Positions 1 to 8,898 of a stretch of DNA of 48,568 bases are shown here, piece by piece. The notes below the pieces were generated by a model. It searched no databases. It was not told the DNA's origin and worked only from the letters and a program-made list of their open reading frames with translations. Source of the DNA: Crocinitomicaceae bacterium (lineage in GTDB: Bacteria > Bacteroidota > Bacteroidia > Flavobacteriales_D > Crocinitomicaceae); assembly GCA_024643545.1 (NCBI GenBank), contig JAHEMR010000011.1, positions 1 to 48,568 on the forward strand, in the 5' to 3' direction. The stretch's first letter is position 1. Each line of letters opens with the position of its first letter. The position numbers and the translations under genes are program-made.

Positions 1-1830
1 CCTTGAACAACCAAGCGACAACGACCTACACTTTCACTCCAACTTCTGGACAATGTGCGACTGCAACGACGTTGAGCATACTTGTCAATCCCACGATTAC
101 TCCCACATTTGATCCTGTTAGCCCCATTTGTCAAGGCGGAAATTTAACGGCCTTGCCAACTAGTTCGCTGAATGGAATCAATGGAACGTGGAGTCCGGCT
201 TTGAATAACCAAGCGACAACGACCTATACTTTTACTCCAACTTCTGGACAATGTGCGACTACAACCACGTTGATTATCAGTGTGAATACGCCAGTGCTTC
301 CAACTTTTAATGCGGTGAGTCCCATTTGTCAGGGAGGAAATCTAACGGCCTTGCCAACTAGTTCGCTGAATGGAATCACCGGATCGTGGAGCCCGGCATT
401 GAATAACCAAGCGACAACTACCTACACTTTTACTCCAACTTCTGGACAATGTGCGACTACAACAACGTTGAGCATCAGCGTCAATCCCACGATTACTCCC
501 ACCTTTGATCCTGTTAGTCCCATTTGCCAAGGCGGAAATTTAACGGCCTTGCCAACTAGTTCGCTGAATGGAATAACAGGAACGTGGAGTCCGGCATTGA
601 ACAACCAAGCGACTACGACCTACACTTTCACTCCAACTTTTGGACAATGTGCGACATCAACGACGTTGAGTATCAGCGTCAATACACCAATGCTTCCAAC
701 TTTTAATGCGGTGAGTCCCATTTGTCAAGGTGGAAATCTAACAGCCTTGCCAACGAGTTCACTGAATGGAATCACAGGAACATGGAGTCCGGCTTTGAAT
801 AACCAAGCGACAACGACCTATATTTTTACTCCAACTTCTGGACAATGTGCGATTACAACGACGTTGAGTATCAGTGTGAATGCTCCAGTGCTTCCAACTT
901 TTAATGCGGTGAGTCCCATTTGTCAGGGAGGAAATCTAACGGCCTTGCCAACTAGTTCGCTGAATGGAATCAACGGAACGTGGAGTCCGGCTTTGAATAA
1001 CCAAGTGACAACGACGTATACTTTTACTCCAACTTTTGGACAATGTGCGACATCAACGACGTTGAGTATCAGCGTCAATGCACAAATGCTTCCAACTTTT
1101 AATGCGGTGAGTCCCATTTGTCAGGGAGGAAATCTAACGGCCTTACCAACTAGTTCGCTGAATGGAATCACTGGAACGTGGAGTCCGGCATTGAACAACC
1201 AAGCAACAACGACCTATACTTTCACTCCAACTTCTGGACAATGTGCGACTACAACAACGTTGAGCATCAGCGTCAATCCCACGATTACTCCCACCTTTGA
1301 TCCTGTGAGTCCCATTTGTCAGGGAGGAAATCTAACGGCCTTGCCAACTAGTTCGCTGAATGGAATCACAGGAACATGGAGTCCGGCTTTGAATAACCAA
1401 GCAACTACGACGTATACTTTTACTCCAACTTCTGGACAATGTGCGACTACAACCACGTTGATTATCAGTGTGAATGTGCCAGTGCTTCCAACTTTTAATG
1501 CGGTGAGTCCCATTTGTCAGGGCGGAAATTTAACTACGTTACCAACGAGTTCGCTTAATGGAATCACTGGAACTTGGAGTCCGGCTTTGAATAACCAAGC
1601 GACAACGACCTATACTTTTACTCCAACTTCTGGACAATGTGCGACTACAACCACGTTGATTATCAGTGTGAATGCGCCAGTGCTTCCAACTTTTAATGCG
1701 GTGAGTCCCATTTGTCAGGGCGGAAATCTAACGGCCTTGCCAACTAGTTCGCTGAATGGAATCACAGGAACATGGAGTCCGGCTTTGAATAACCAAGTGA
1801 CAACGACGTATACTTTCACTCCAACTGTTG
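1..1830 (+). repeat. 198-bp in-frame tandem repeat array, 9 copies plus a partial
   Basis: The phrase encoding SPALNNQ recurs at about 192, 390, 588, 786, 984, 1182, 1380, 1578 and 1776, an exact 198-bp (66-codon) period. Two linker types, NPTITPTFDPVSP and N-x-PVLPTFNAVSP, are interspersed irregularly. Copies are nearly identical in DNA including silent sites, which points to recent homogenisation by unequal crossing-over or gene conversion. The array runs off the left window edge. Confidence 0.95.
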
Positions 1831-2408
1831 GTGTATGCATATCCTCGGCAACAGCTACTATTTCAGTAATTGAACAACCAATTGCACAATTCAGTGTACT
1901 TCCAAATGACAGTATCCTAATTGGTGCAACACTTAACTTTCAAAACAATAGCATAAATGCATCGGCATATATTTGGCAAGTCAATAACTTAGAATTTTCA
2001 ATCGATGAGCATCCATCCTACCTCACAAGCAATGAAGAATTTCTTCTTTTTACCTTAGTTGCCTTCAATCAAGGTTGTTCGGACACCTTTGAAGTTCAAA
2101 TACCATTAATCGAAAGCAGTTTTGTTTTTGCTGCTAATTGTTTTACACCAGATGCAGATGAATTTAATCCAACATGGAAACCAACAATTAGCGAAAATTT
2201 TGACCAATCCAATTATCATTTAGTGATTTATGATCGTTGGGGAGAGGTAATTTGGGAAAGTTTTGATTATAACGCTGCATGGGATGGGACGTATGGCAAT
2301 GAAGGCCAACCCGTTCAAGACGGAATTTACACCTGGGTATTACAACTAAAGAAGAAGAAAATCGACGAGGTTACCCTCTATTCTGGCACGCTACTTCGAA
2401 TACGCTAA
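3..2408 (+). CDS. T9SS type B-exported repeat protein, 5'-truncated by the window edge
   Basis: The frame is open from the first bases and starts mid-repeat (LNNQATTT), so the gene begins upstream. About nine near-identical 66-residue units fill residues 1-610; each holds SPICQGGNLTALPTSS, GTWSPALNNQ and TYTFTPTSGQC, with two conserved cysteines, and looks like an Ig/PKD-like beta module. A non-repetitive PKD-like region follows (about 620-710). The last 90 residues are a gliding-motility-associated (CHU_C) type B sorting domain, with FTPD near its start, then YDRWGE, AWDGTYG and GIYTW. This domain is known to direct export by the type IX system, so the product is probably a large extracellular or surface adhesin-like protein; the adhesin role is inference. 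The gene downstream encodes a diverged relative with the same repeat family and sorting domain. Confidence 0.9.
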   Translation: MNNQATTTYTFTPTSGQCATATTLSILVNPTITPTFDPVSPICQGGNLTALPTSSLNGINGTWSPALNNQATTTYTFTPTSGQCATTTTLIISVNTPVLPTFNAVSPICQGGNLTALPTSSLNGITGSWSPALNNQATTTYTFTPTSGQCATTTTLSISVNPTITPTFDPVSPICQGGNLTALPTSSLNGITGTWSPALNNQATTTYTFTPTFGQCATSTTLSISVNTPMLPTFNAVSPICQGGNLTALPTSSLNGITGTWSPALNNQATTTYIFTPTSGQCAITTTLSISVNAPVLPTFNAVSPICQGGNLTALPTSSLNGINGTWSPALNNQVTTTYTFTPTFGQCATSTTLSISVNAQMLPTFNAVSPICQGGNLTALPTSSLNGITGTWSPALNNQATTTYTFTPTSGQCATTTTLSISVNPTITPTFDPVSPICQGGNLTALPTSSLNGITGTWSPALNNQATTTYTFTPTSGQCATTTTLIISVNVPVLPTFNAVSPICQGGNLTTLPTSSLNGITGTWSPALNNQATTTYTFTPTSGQCATTTTLIISVNAPVLPTFNAVSPICQGGNLTALPTSSLNGITGTWSPALNNQVTTTYTFTPTVGVCISSATATISVIEQPIAQFSVLPNDSILIGATLNFQNNSINASAYIWQVNNLEFSIDEHPSYLTSNEEFLLFTLVAFNQGCSDTFEVQIPLIESSFVFAANCFTPDADEFNPTWKPTISENFDQSNYHLVIYDRWGEVIWESFDYNAAWDGTYGNEGQPVQDGIYTWVLQLKKKKIDEVTLYSGTLLRIR

Positions 2409-2480
2409 AATTTTTAACCGATGTGGAAAAACAAAGCAACCTTTTTGTTCAAATGCCGTTTTCACAAAGAATTTAAGCAT

Positions 2481-2488
2481 TAAATTTG
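2481..2488 (+). promoter_or_regulatory. Bacteroidota -7 element TAAATTTG
   Basis: TAAATTTG fits the TAnnTTTG consensus of the Bacteroidota primary sigma factor and lies 25 bp before the ATG at 2513. I see no matching TTG element 19-21 bp upstream, so this is only a candidate. It also argues against the TTG at 2486 being the start codon. Confidence 0.4.
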
Positions 2489-2512
2489 TCACAAACCACT
2501 ACTCAATTACCT

Positions 2513-5206
2513 ATGAAGAATATTTACACCATTATTCTCCTCTTATTTATCTCTCTTTTTAATAACGGATTTTCTCAACCCCAAACGGTAACGTTTAACT
2601 ACACGGGGGCTGCCCAAACATGGACAGTTCCACCTTGTGTATACAACATCCAAGTTTCTGTGAAAGGTGCGCAGGGTGGTGGACCTGGTGGACTCGGTGC
2701 AACCGTAATTAATCCATCCATTGCAGTTACCCCCGGTCAAGTTCTTCAAATTAATGTTGGACAATGTCCTACTGGACCGACAGGAGGTTGGAATGGTGGA
2801 GGAAATGGATTTGCTGCTGCACCTGTAACTTATCAATCTTATGGTGGTGGCGGTGCTTCTGATATTCGTGTAACCCCTTACGCTTTAGCGAATAGAATCG
2901 TTGTTGCCGGAGGTGGCGGAGGAAAAAATGGTTGTTCCCCTCAATACAATGCTGTCGGTGGTGCCGGTGGATGTGTTACCGGAATGGCTGGTGCTGGATC
3001 TCCATTCGTTGGAACTGGCGGTGGCGGTGGTACGGCAACTGCAGGTGGAAATGGCGGACCTCCTTGGGGAGGTGGCCAACCAGGTGTTGCTGGAACCCTC
3101 GGTAATGGAGGAAATGGAGGTTATTACGTTACTGCTTCAGGTGGCGGTGGCGGTGGTGGTCTTTATGGCGGCGGTGGCGGCGGTGGCGACAATTGTTGCA
3201 CTGGTGCTAATGGCGGCGGCGGCGGCGGCGGCGGATCAAGCTTGAATCCAGCCGGTGGAGCATGTTCTCAAGGTAACAATCCTGGAAATGGCGTTGTAGC
3301 TATAACATTTACAGCTGGTTCTGTATCCATCACAACTTCAAATACTGGTCCTTATTGCGTTGGACAATCCATTCAATTAAATGCAACAAGTGGTGCCAAT
3401 AGTTATTCTTGGGCAGGTCCTAATGGATTCACGTCTACGTTGCAGAATCCATTGATACCGAACTGTACAGCTGCAAACGCAGGTGTTTATACTTTAACAT
3501 ACGATGCTGGTGGATGTATTTCAACAAGTACAACAACTGTCGTTGTCAATATCCCGGTGAATCCTACATTCAATCAAATTGCTCCAATGTGTCAAAACGC
3601 AACGGTACCTAATTTATCTACGATTTCAACCAATGTTCCCGCAATTCAAGGAACATGGAATCCAGCCTTGATTTCATCGGCGGTAGTTGGTACGCAAACG
3701 TATACATTTACACCAAATACTGGAATTTGTGCGAATACCGCAACAATGAACATTCAAATATTGCCAAATGAGCAAGTAACTTTTAATCAGATTAGTCCAT
3801 TCTGTATTGGTGACACGCCAACTGCACTTCCTGCGACTTCTACAAACGCAATTGCGTATACTGGAACTTGGAGTCCGGCAACGATCTCAACTGCAGTATC
3901 AGGAACAGCAACGTATGTTTTCACTCCTACTGTTGGTCAATGTGCTTTGGCGAATTCAATGGACATTGTAACTTATGCATTGACAACTCCCAACTTCAAT
4001 CAAATGGGTCAAATTTGTCAATACGAAGCAAACGTAGTGATCCCAACAACAGCATTAAACACGACACCCTTCATCAATGGACCATTGATTACTGGTTCTT
4101 GGAATAGTCCAACTGTAATTACTGGTACGCCAGGAACAGTGAACTATACCTTTACTCCAGACCCTGGTCAATGTGCTTCAACGTATACGATGCCGATTAC
4201 AGTTGATCCATTAATCATTCCTGCATTAACACAAGTTCCTCAGTTGTGTCAAAATGATGCAAACCCGGTTCTGCCTTTGGTAACGAACAACGTACCAGCC
4301 ATTACAGGAACTTGGAATCCACCGTTAATTGACACATCAATCCCTGGAATCTTTACGTACACGTTTAGTTCAGATGCTGGACAATGTGGGGATACGATAG
4401 ACATGACAATTACCATCGTTCCTTCGGTTCCACCACAATTCGTAGCGGATACCTTGACAGGATGTAATCCATTAAATGTTACCTTATCGACACCACCTGT
4501 ATTGGGAGCAATTTACACATGGTATTGGGGAGGAACTCAAATCGGTCAAGGAAGCACTTTAAGCTACCAATTTGATCAAAGTGGTTACCATGACATTACG
4601 TTGGAATACGACTTATTTGGTTGTATTGAAACAACAACGTACAATGATTACATTTACATGGAAAGCTACCCACTTGCATCCTTCTCCTCCGTTCCCAGCA
4701 GTTTAACAGAAACAACACAAGCGATTCAATTCATGAACTCGAGTGTGGGAGGAACAACGTACACATGGGACTTTGACGACACCTACACTTCAACTGAATC
4801 AGATCCAAATCACATGTATATTGGTGTGACTGAAAACCTTTTAGTAACATTAACAGCATACACACCACTTGGATGTTCAGATGAGTACACAATTTCTATT
4901 CCAGTAATTGCCGATCCAATTTATTACGTGGCAAATACGTTTACGCCAGATGAAGATGAACACAACCAAACTTGGCAAGCGATCTTTACAACAGGATTTG
5001 ATCCATTTGCGTTCAGTTTAACGGTTTATGATCGTTGGGGTGAAATCATTTGGGAAACACACGATGCTACTCAATCTTGGGATGGAACATATGGTTTATT
5101 AGGAACGAAAGTACCTGCAGGTGTTTACACATGGCGCATGCAATATGAACCGAAAGAAAATGACGACCGCAAAGTGGTTACAGGTCAATTGAATTTGATT
5201 CGATAG
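2513..5206 (+). CDS. T9SS type B-exported protein with glycine-rich ALK-like domain and PKD-like repeats
   Basis: An 897-residue secreted protein. ATG at 2513 is preferred over the TTG at 2486 because it gives a clean signal peptide (MKNIYTIILLLFISLFNNGFSQ). Residues about 25-270 are very glycine-rich, with GGGGASDIR and long runs of GGGG, like the glycine-rich region of ALK/LTK-type (Gly_rich) domains. An Ig-like module follows, then about four diverged copies of the repeat found in the upstream gene (MCQN, GTWNPALI, TYTFTPNTGIC). A PKD-like segment and a C-terminal CHU_C domain (FTPDEDEHNQTW, YDRWGEIIWE, SWDGTYG, GVYTW) complete it. It sits 104 bp after its relative. Function is unknown; cell-surface or matrix structure is an inference from the repeats and export signal. 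Confidence 0.92.
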   Translation: MKNIYTIILLLFISLFNNGFSQPQTVTFNYTGAAQTWTVPPCVYNIQVSVKGAQGGGPGGLGATVINPSIAVTPGQVLQINVGQCPTGPTGGWNGGGNGFAAAPVTYQSYGGGGASDIRVTPYALANRIVVAGGGGGKNGCSPQYNAVGGAGGCVTGMAGAGSPFVGTGGGGGTATAGGNGGPPWGGGQPGVAGTLGNGGNGGYYVTASGGGGGGGLYGGGGGGGDNCCTGANGGGGGGGGSSLNPAGGACSQGNNPGNGVVAITFTAGSVSITTSNTGPYCVGQSIQLNATSGANSYSWAGPNGFTSTLQNPLIPNCTAANAGVYTLTYDAGGCISTSTTTVVVNIPVNPTFNQIAPMCQNATVPNLSTISTNVPAIQGTWNPALISSAVVGTQTYTFTPNTGICANTATMNIQILPNEQVTFNQISPFCIGDTPTALPATSTNAIAYTGTWSPATISTAVSGTATYVFTPTVGQCALANSMDIVTYALTTPNFNQMGQICQYEANVVIPTTALNTTPFINGPLITGSWNSPTVITGTPGTVNYTFTPDPGQCASTYTMPITVDPLIIPALTQVPQLCQNDANPVLPLVTNNVPAITGTWNPPLIDTSIPGIFTYTFSSDAGQCGDTIDMTITIVPSVPPQFVADTLTGCNPLNVTLSTPPVLGAIYTWYWGGTQIGQGSTLSYQFDQSGYHDITLEYDLFGCIETTTYNDYIYMESYPLASFSSVPSSLTETTQAIQFMNSSVGGTTYTWDFDDTYTSTESDPNHMYIGVTENLLVTLTAYTPLGCSDEYTISIPVIADPIYYVANTFTPDEDEHNQTWQAIFTTGFDPFAFSLTVYDRWGEIIWETHDATQSWDGTYGLLGTKVPAGVYTWRMQYEPKENDDRKVVTGQLNLIR

Positions 5207-5226
5207 GATTTGAGATTTATAAAACT

Positions 5227-5257
5227 AAAAAAGGCGCTTAATATAAGCGCCTTTTTT
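5227..5257. terminator. Bidirectional intrinsic terminator between convergent genes
   Basis: AAGGCGCTT at 5231-5239 pairs with AAGCGCCTT at 5245-5253 around a 5-nt loop. An A-run precedes the stem and a T-run follows it, so it can stop both the 2513-5206 transcript and der from the other strand. Confidence 0.9.
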
Positions 5258-5273
5258 GTTATTCGTAAGCTGG

Positions 5274-6584
5274 TTATTTCTTTCTAAAGAAGATCTTAAC
5301 TGGTACTCCTTCAAAATCAAATTTCTCTCTCAAACGATTTTCAAAGAAACGTTTGTAGGAATCCGGAACATATTGAGGTAAATTACAGAAGACCGCAAAG
5401 GCTGGAGCATGTGTCGGCAACATTTGAATAAATTTAATCTTGATGTATTTTCCTTTTACCGCAGGTGGTGGAGTTTGCGCAACGACCTCAAGCATGACTT
5501 CATTTAACTCATGGGTCGCGATTTTGCGTGTTCGGTTCTCGTTCACGCGCATTGCCGTTTCCAAAGCTTTGTGAATGCGTTGCTTTGTTAATGTCGAGGT
5601 GAAAATAATTGGAACGTCATTAAACGGTGCTAATTGCTCACGTAAATTCGCTTCGTATTCCAACATGGTATTGTGGTCTTTCTCCACTAAATCCCATTTA
5701 TTCACTAAAACAACAACTCCTTTTGAGTTCTTTTCAATCATGTAAAAGATACTCAAATCTTGTTTTTGTATTCCTTCTGATGCGTCCATCATAAACAAAC
5801 ATACATCAGAGTTTTCAATGGTACGAACAGAGCGTAAAACAGAATAATACTCGATGTCTTCTGTCACTTTTGCTTTCTTGCGAATTCCAGCTGTGTCGAT
5901 CAAAAGGAAATCGAAACCAAATGCTTTGTAACGTGTGTGAATCGAATCACGTGTTGTACCAGAAATATCTGTAACAATGTTTCGTTCTTGTCCGGTGAAG
6001 GCGTTAATCATGGATGATTTACCAACGTTTGGACGACCAACTATTGCAATTCTTGGCAAACTATCTTCCTCGCGGATCGATTCATCTTCTTTATTGAAAT
6101 AGGTAACTAATTTATCTAAGATCTCTCCGGTTCCACCACCATTTGTTGCACTGAGGTCGAATACCTCGCCAAGTCCAAAGGAGTAGAATTCAGAAGAAAG
6201 TCCAACGCGGTCAGTGTTATCCACTTTGTTGGCTGCAATCATACAAGGCTTCTTGCTTTTACGAAGCAAATTCGCCACAATTTCATCCATTTCAACGATT
6301 CCTGTCATGACATCCACCATGAAAATTATCACGGTTGCCTCTTGAATCGCTAATTCCACTTGTTTGCGGATTTCTCCTTCAAAGATATCTTCTTTTACAG
6401 TTGCGTATCCACCGGTATCGATAACCGAAAACTGGTATCCATTCCATTCGGACTTTCCATAGATTCTGTCTCTCGTTACGCCACTTACTTCCTTCACAAT
6501 GGCATCACGGGATTCCGTTAAACGATTGAAAAGCGTTGATTTCCCGACATTTGGACGTCCAACGATTGCTACGATATTACTCAT
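5274..6584 (-). CDS. der: Ribosome biogenesis GTPase Der (EngA)
   Basis: Der is a double GTPase that helps assemble the 50S ribosomal subunit. At 436 residues it has the usual length. The first G domain shows GRPNVGKS (9-16), DTGG (56-59) and NKVD (119-122). The second shows GRPNVGKS (183-190), DTAG (230-233) and NKWD (295-298). The C-terminal part (about 350-436) is the KH-like domain, ending in basic residues. It lies 23 bp downstream of era on the same strand, so the two ribosome-assembly GTPases probably form one operon. It ends at the shared bidirectional terminator. Identification is secure from the tandem G domains. Confidence 0.98.
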   Translation of the reverse strand: MSNIVAIVGRPNVGKSTLFNRLTESRDAIVKEVSGVTRDRIYGKSEWNGYQFSVIDTGGYATVKEDIFEGEIRKQVELAIQEATVIIFMVDVMTGIVEMDEIVANLLRKSKKPCMIAANKVDNTDRVGLSSEFYSFGLGEVFDLSATNGGGTGEILDKLVTYFNKEDESIREEDSLPRIAIVGRPNVGKSSMINAFTGQERNIVTDISGTTRDSIHTRYKAFGFDFLLIDTAGIRKKAKVTEDIEYYSVLRSVRTIENSDVCLFMMDASEGIQKQDLSIFYMIEKNSKGVVVLVNKWDLVEKDHNTMLEYEANLREQLAPFNDVPIIFTSTLTKQRIHKALETAMRVNENRTRKIATHELNEVMLEVVAQTPPPAVKGKYIKIKFIQMLPTHAPAFAVFCNLPQYVPDSYKRFFENRLREKFDFEGVPVKIFFRKK

Positions 6585-6607
6585 GTTTTTTTCTTAATTA
6601 AAGGATA

Positions 6608-7483
6608 TTAATATCCGTACTTTTTTAGCTTGTCTGCTGATGTGCGCCAATCTTTATCCACCTTCACGAAGTTTTCCAAGAATACTTTCTTATCGAGAAA
6701 CTTTTCCATGTCCTGACGTGCTGCACGGCCAATGCGCTGTAACATTTCACCACCTTTACCGATAATGATTCCTTTTTGCGAATCGCGTTCAACGATGATG
6801 TGGGCACGAATTCGGGTGATCCCTGCTTCCTCTTTGAATTCTTCAATTTCAATTTGCGTACTGTAAGGAATTTCCTTTTGGCAATGCATGAAAATTTTCT
6901 CGCGAATAATTTCCGAAATGAAGAAACGCATCGGACGATCAGAAATTTCATCTTTCTCGTAGTAAGCTGGATTTTCGGGCATTAATTCGAGAATTTCCGC
7001 CCAAACGTTATCAATGTTAAAGTTATGCAAAGCAGAAATGGGGAATATTTTCGCTTTCGGAAGTTGTTCTTTCCAATAGGTCACACGTTCCACTAATTTT
7101 TCTTGATTCGATTTATCGATTTTATTGATCAGACAAAGAACCGGAACCTCCAAACGCTTGATTCGTTCAAGGGTTTCGACGTGATTCATGTTATTCTCAA
7201 GTGTATCAGTAATAAACAATAAAACATCGGCATCACGAATAGAGGAGTTCACATAATCCATCATGTTTTCGTGCAACTTGTATGCCGCGTTCACCACACC
7301 TGGTGTATCAGAGAAAACGATTTGGTAATCTTCATCGTTTACAATTCCCAATATTCGGTGACGTGTTGTTTGCGCTTTGGAAGTAACGATGGATACTTTT
7401 TCTCCAACTAATTGATTCATCAACGTTGATTTCCCGACATTTGGGCTTCCTACGATGTTAACAAATCCTGATTTATGTGCCAT
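6608..7483 (-). CDS. era: GTPase Era
   Basis: Era binds the 3' end of 16S rRNA and acts in 30S maturation. The N-terminal G domain has GSPNVGKS (12-19), DTPG (59-62) and NKID (120-123). The C-terminal KH domain carries the RNA-binding loop GKGG (242-245) within IIIGKGGEMLQRIG. The length of 291 residues is normal. ATG at 7483 fits the family start (AHKSGFVNIVGSPNVGKS). It is the first gene of a likely era-der operon, with a -7 box at 7501-7508 just upstream. Confidence 0.98.
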   Translation of the reverse strand: MAHKSGFVNIVGSPNVGKSTLMNQLVGEKVSIVTSKAQTTRHRILGIVNDEDYQIVFSDTPGVVNAAYKLHENMMDYVNSSIRDADVLLFITDTLENNMNHVETLERIKRLEVPVLCLINKIDKSNQEKLVERVTYWKEQLPKAKIFPISALHNFNIDNVWAEILELMPENPAYYEKDEISDRPMRFFISEIIREKIFMHCQKEIPYSTQIEIEEFKEEAGITRIRAHIIVERDSQKGIIIGKGGEMLQRIGRAARQDMEKFLDKKVFLENFVKVDKDWRTSADKLKKYGY

Positions 7484-7500
7484 TATACTTTTATTGAGTG

Positions 7501-7508
7501 CAAAGATA
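7501..7508 (-). promoter_or_regulatory. -7 promoter element TATCTTTG for era-der
   Basis: Read on the minus strand this is TATCTTTG, a perfect TAnnTTTG box, 17 bp before the era start. A clear -33 TTG was not found at 19-21 bp. A near match, TATCTTTC (7566-7573), faces the divergent MFS gene. Confidence 0.5.
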
Positions 7509-7596
7509 CACGTTTTAAACGGGATACAGTATGGAAGATAGCAATCCCAAAGTCTGCAAGACGCATATCTTTCAAAAAATAAATTAAATTCGTTGC

Positions 7597-8898
7597 ATGA
7601 ATAAAGCCGTTAAACCCATCGACCGAAAGATTATTTTCCTCATTATTGTTGCCGCACTTGGTTATTTCGTTGATATCTACGACCTGGTTTTATTTGGTGT
7701 AGTGAAAGCAGAAAGTCTTGGCGACATTATGGTGAATGCCAGTGAACAATCGATTGCAGCTACCGGGAAATTCCTGTTTAACATGCAAATGTTGGGTATG
7801 TTATTTGGTGGAATCCTTTGGGGGATTTTAGGGGATAAACGCGGAAGATTGAAGGTGCTTTTTGGATCGATCCTACTCTACTCTGTTGCGAATCTATTGA
7901 ATGCCTTCGTGACGGATGTTACCACATATGCTATCATACGTGTGATTGCAGGTATTGGACTTGCGGGAGAACTCGGCGCGGGAATTACCTTGGTATCAGA
8001 AATGATGTCCAAGGAAAAACGTGGGTATGGAACGATGATCATTGTGACCTTTGGTGCGTTAGGAGCAGTTGTTGCTTCGTTGGTTGGATCAGAGGGCGCG
8101 TGGATTGCTGCAGGAATTGAACGCGTTTTCGGAATTGCGCTACACAATTGGCAAGTAGCCTATGTAGTTGGTGGATCCATGGGGATTTTACTCTTGTTTT
8201 TGCGCATTGGAACCTTGGAGTCCGCTTATTTTCAGTCCATGCATGAAGACAAGGGGATTCAGAAAGGAAATTTAAAATTGATCTTCTTTCAGCGACAAAA
8301 CCTCATCAAATACTTACACTGTGTGGCAATTGGCATTCCGATTTGGTATGTGATTGGATTGTTGATTATGAATTCCAAAGACAACTTTGGACCTTTTCTA
8401 GGTGTGTATGACATCTCGAACGGATTAGCAGTTATGTATGCATACATCGGACTTTCCGTTGGTGATTTAATTTCTGGAATCTTGAGTCAAGTACTCAAAA
8501 GCAGAAAGAAGGTTGTTCAATTGTATTTGGGATTCTCGCTGGTGTGTGTCTTGATTTTCTTGTTGATGCACGACTACAACATCACGGAAAATACCTATTA
8601 TTTCATGTGTTTCTTATTGGGAGCCGGAACAGGCTATTGGGCAATTTTCGTTACGATAGCGGCAGAACAATTTGGCACCAACATTCGTTCTACGGCAGCC
8701 AATACCATTCCGAATCTTGTCAGAGGTTCAGTGAACATTGTGGTGCTCTTCTTTGGATTGCTGGTAAGTACAGGGATCAACGACGGATGGTCCGCATTGA
8801 TTGTAGGTGTCTTTTTTATATCGCTTGCGTTTTACAGCATTTCGCGGTTATCGGAAACCTTTGGGAAAGACTTGAATTATTTCGACGAAACCTTGTAG
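7597..8898 (+). CDS. Major facilitator superfamily transporter
   Basis: A 433-residue inner-membrane carrier with about 12 hydrophobic segments. The loop after the second helix holds the MFS signature (GILGDKRGRLKV, about residues 80-91). A charged pair in helix 1 (VDIYDLVLFG) and a GELGAG motif in helix 4 resemble the sugar/metabolite-proton symporter branch. The substrate cannot be read from the sequence. It is divergent from era. Its last 22 bp overlap the 3' end of kup on the other strand, so the two transporters are convergent and overlapping. ATG at 7597 is the first start in frame. Confidence 0.88.
   Translation: MNKAVKPIDRKIIFLIIVAALGYFVDIYDLVLFGVVKAESLGDIMVNASEQSIAATGKFLFNMQMLGMLFGGILWGILGDKRGRLKVLFGSILLYSVANLLNAFVTDVTTYAIIRVIAGIGLAGELGAGITLVSEMMSKEKRGYGTMIIVTFGALGAVVASLVGSEGAWIAAGIERVFGIALHNWQVAYVVGGSMGILLLFLRIGTLESAYFQSMHEDKGIQKGNLKLIFFQRQNLIKYLHCVAIGIPIWYVIGLLIMNSKDNFGPFLGVYDISNGLAVMYAYIGLSVGDLISGILSQVLKSRKKVVQLYLGFSLVCVLIFLLMHDYNITENTYYFMCFLLGAGTGYWAIFVTIAAEQFGTNIRSTAANTIPNLVRGSVNIVVLFFGLLVSTGINDGWSALIVGVFFISLAFYSISRLSETFGKDLNYFDETL

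Noticed and set aside
2901..3245. Open frame inside the glycine-rich region
   Set aside because: It is a shifted reading of GGT/GGC repeats giving Val/Ala runs, with no start context.
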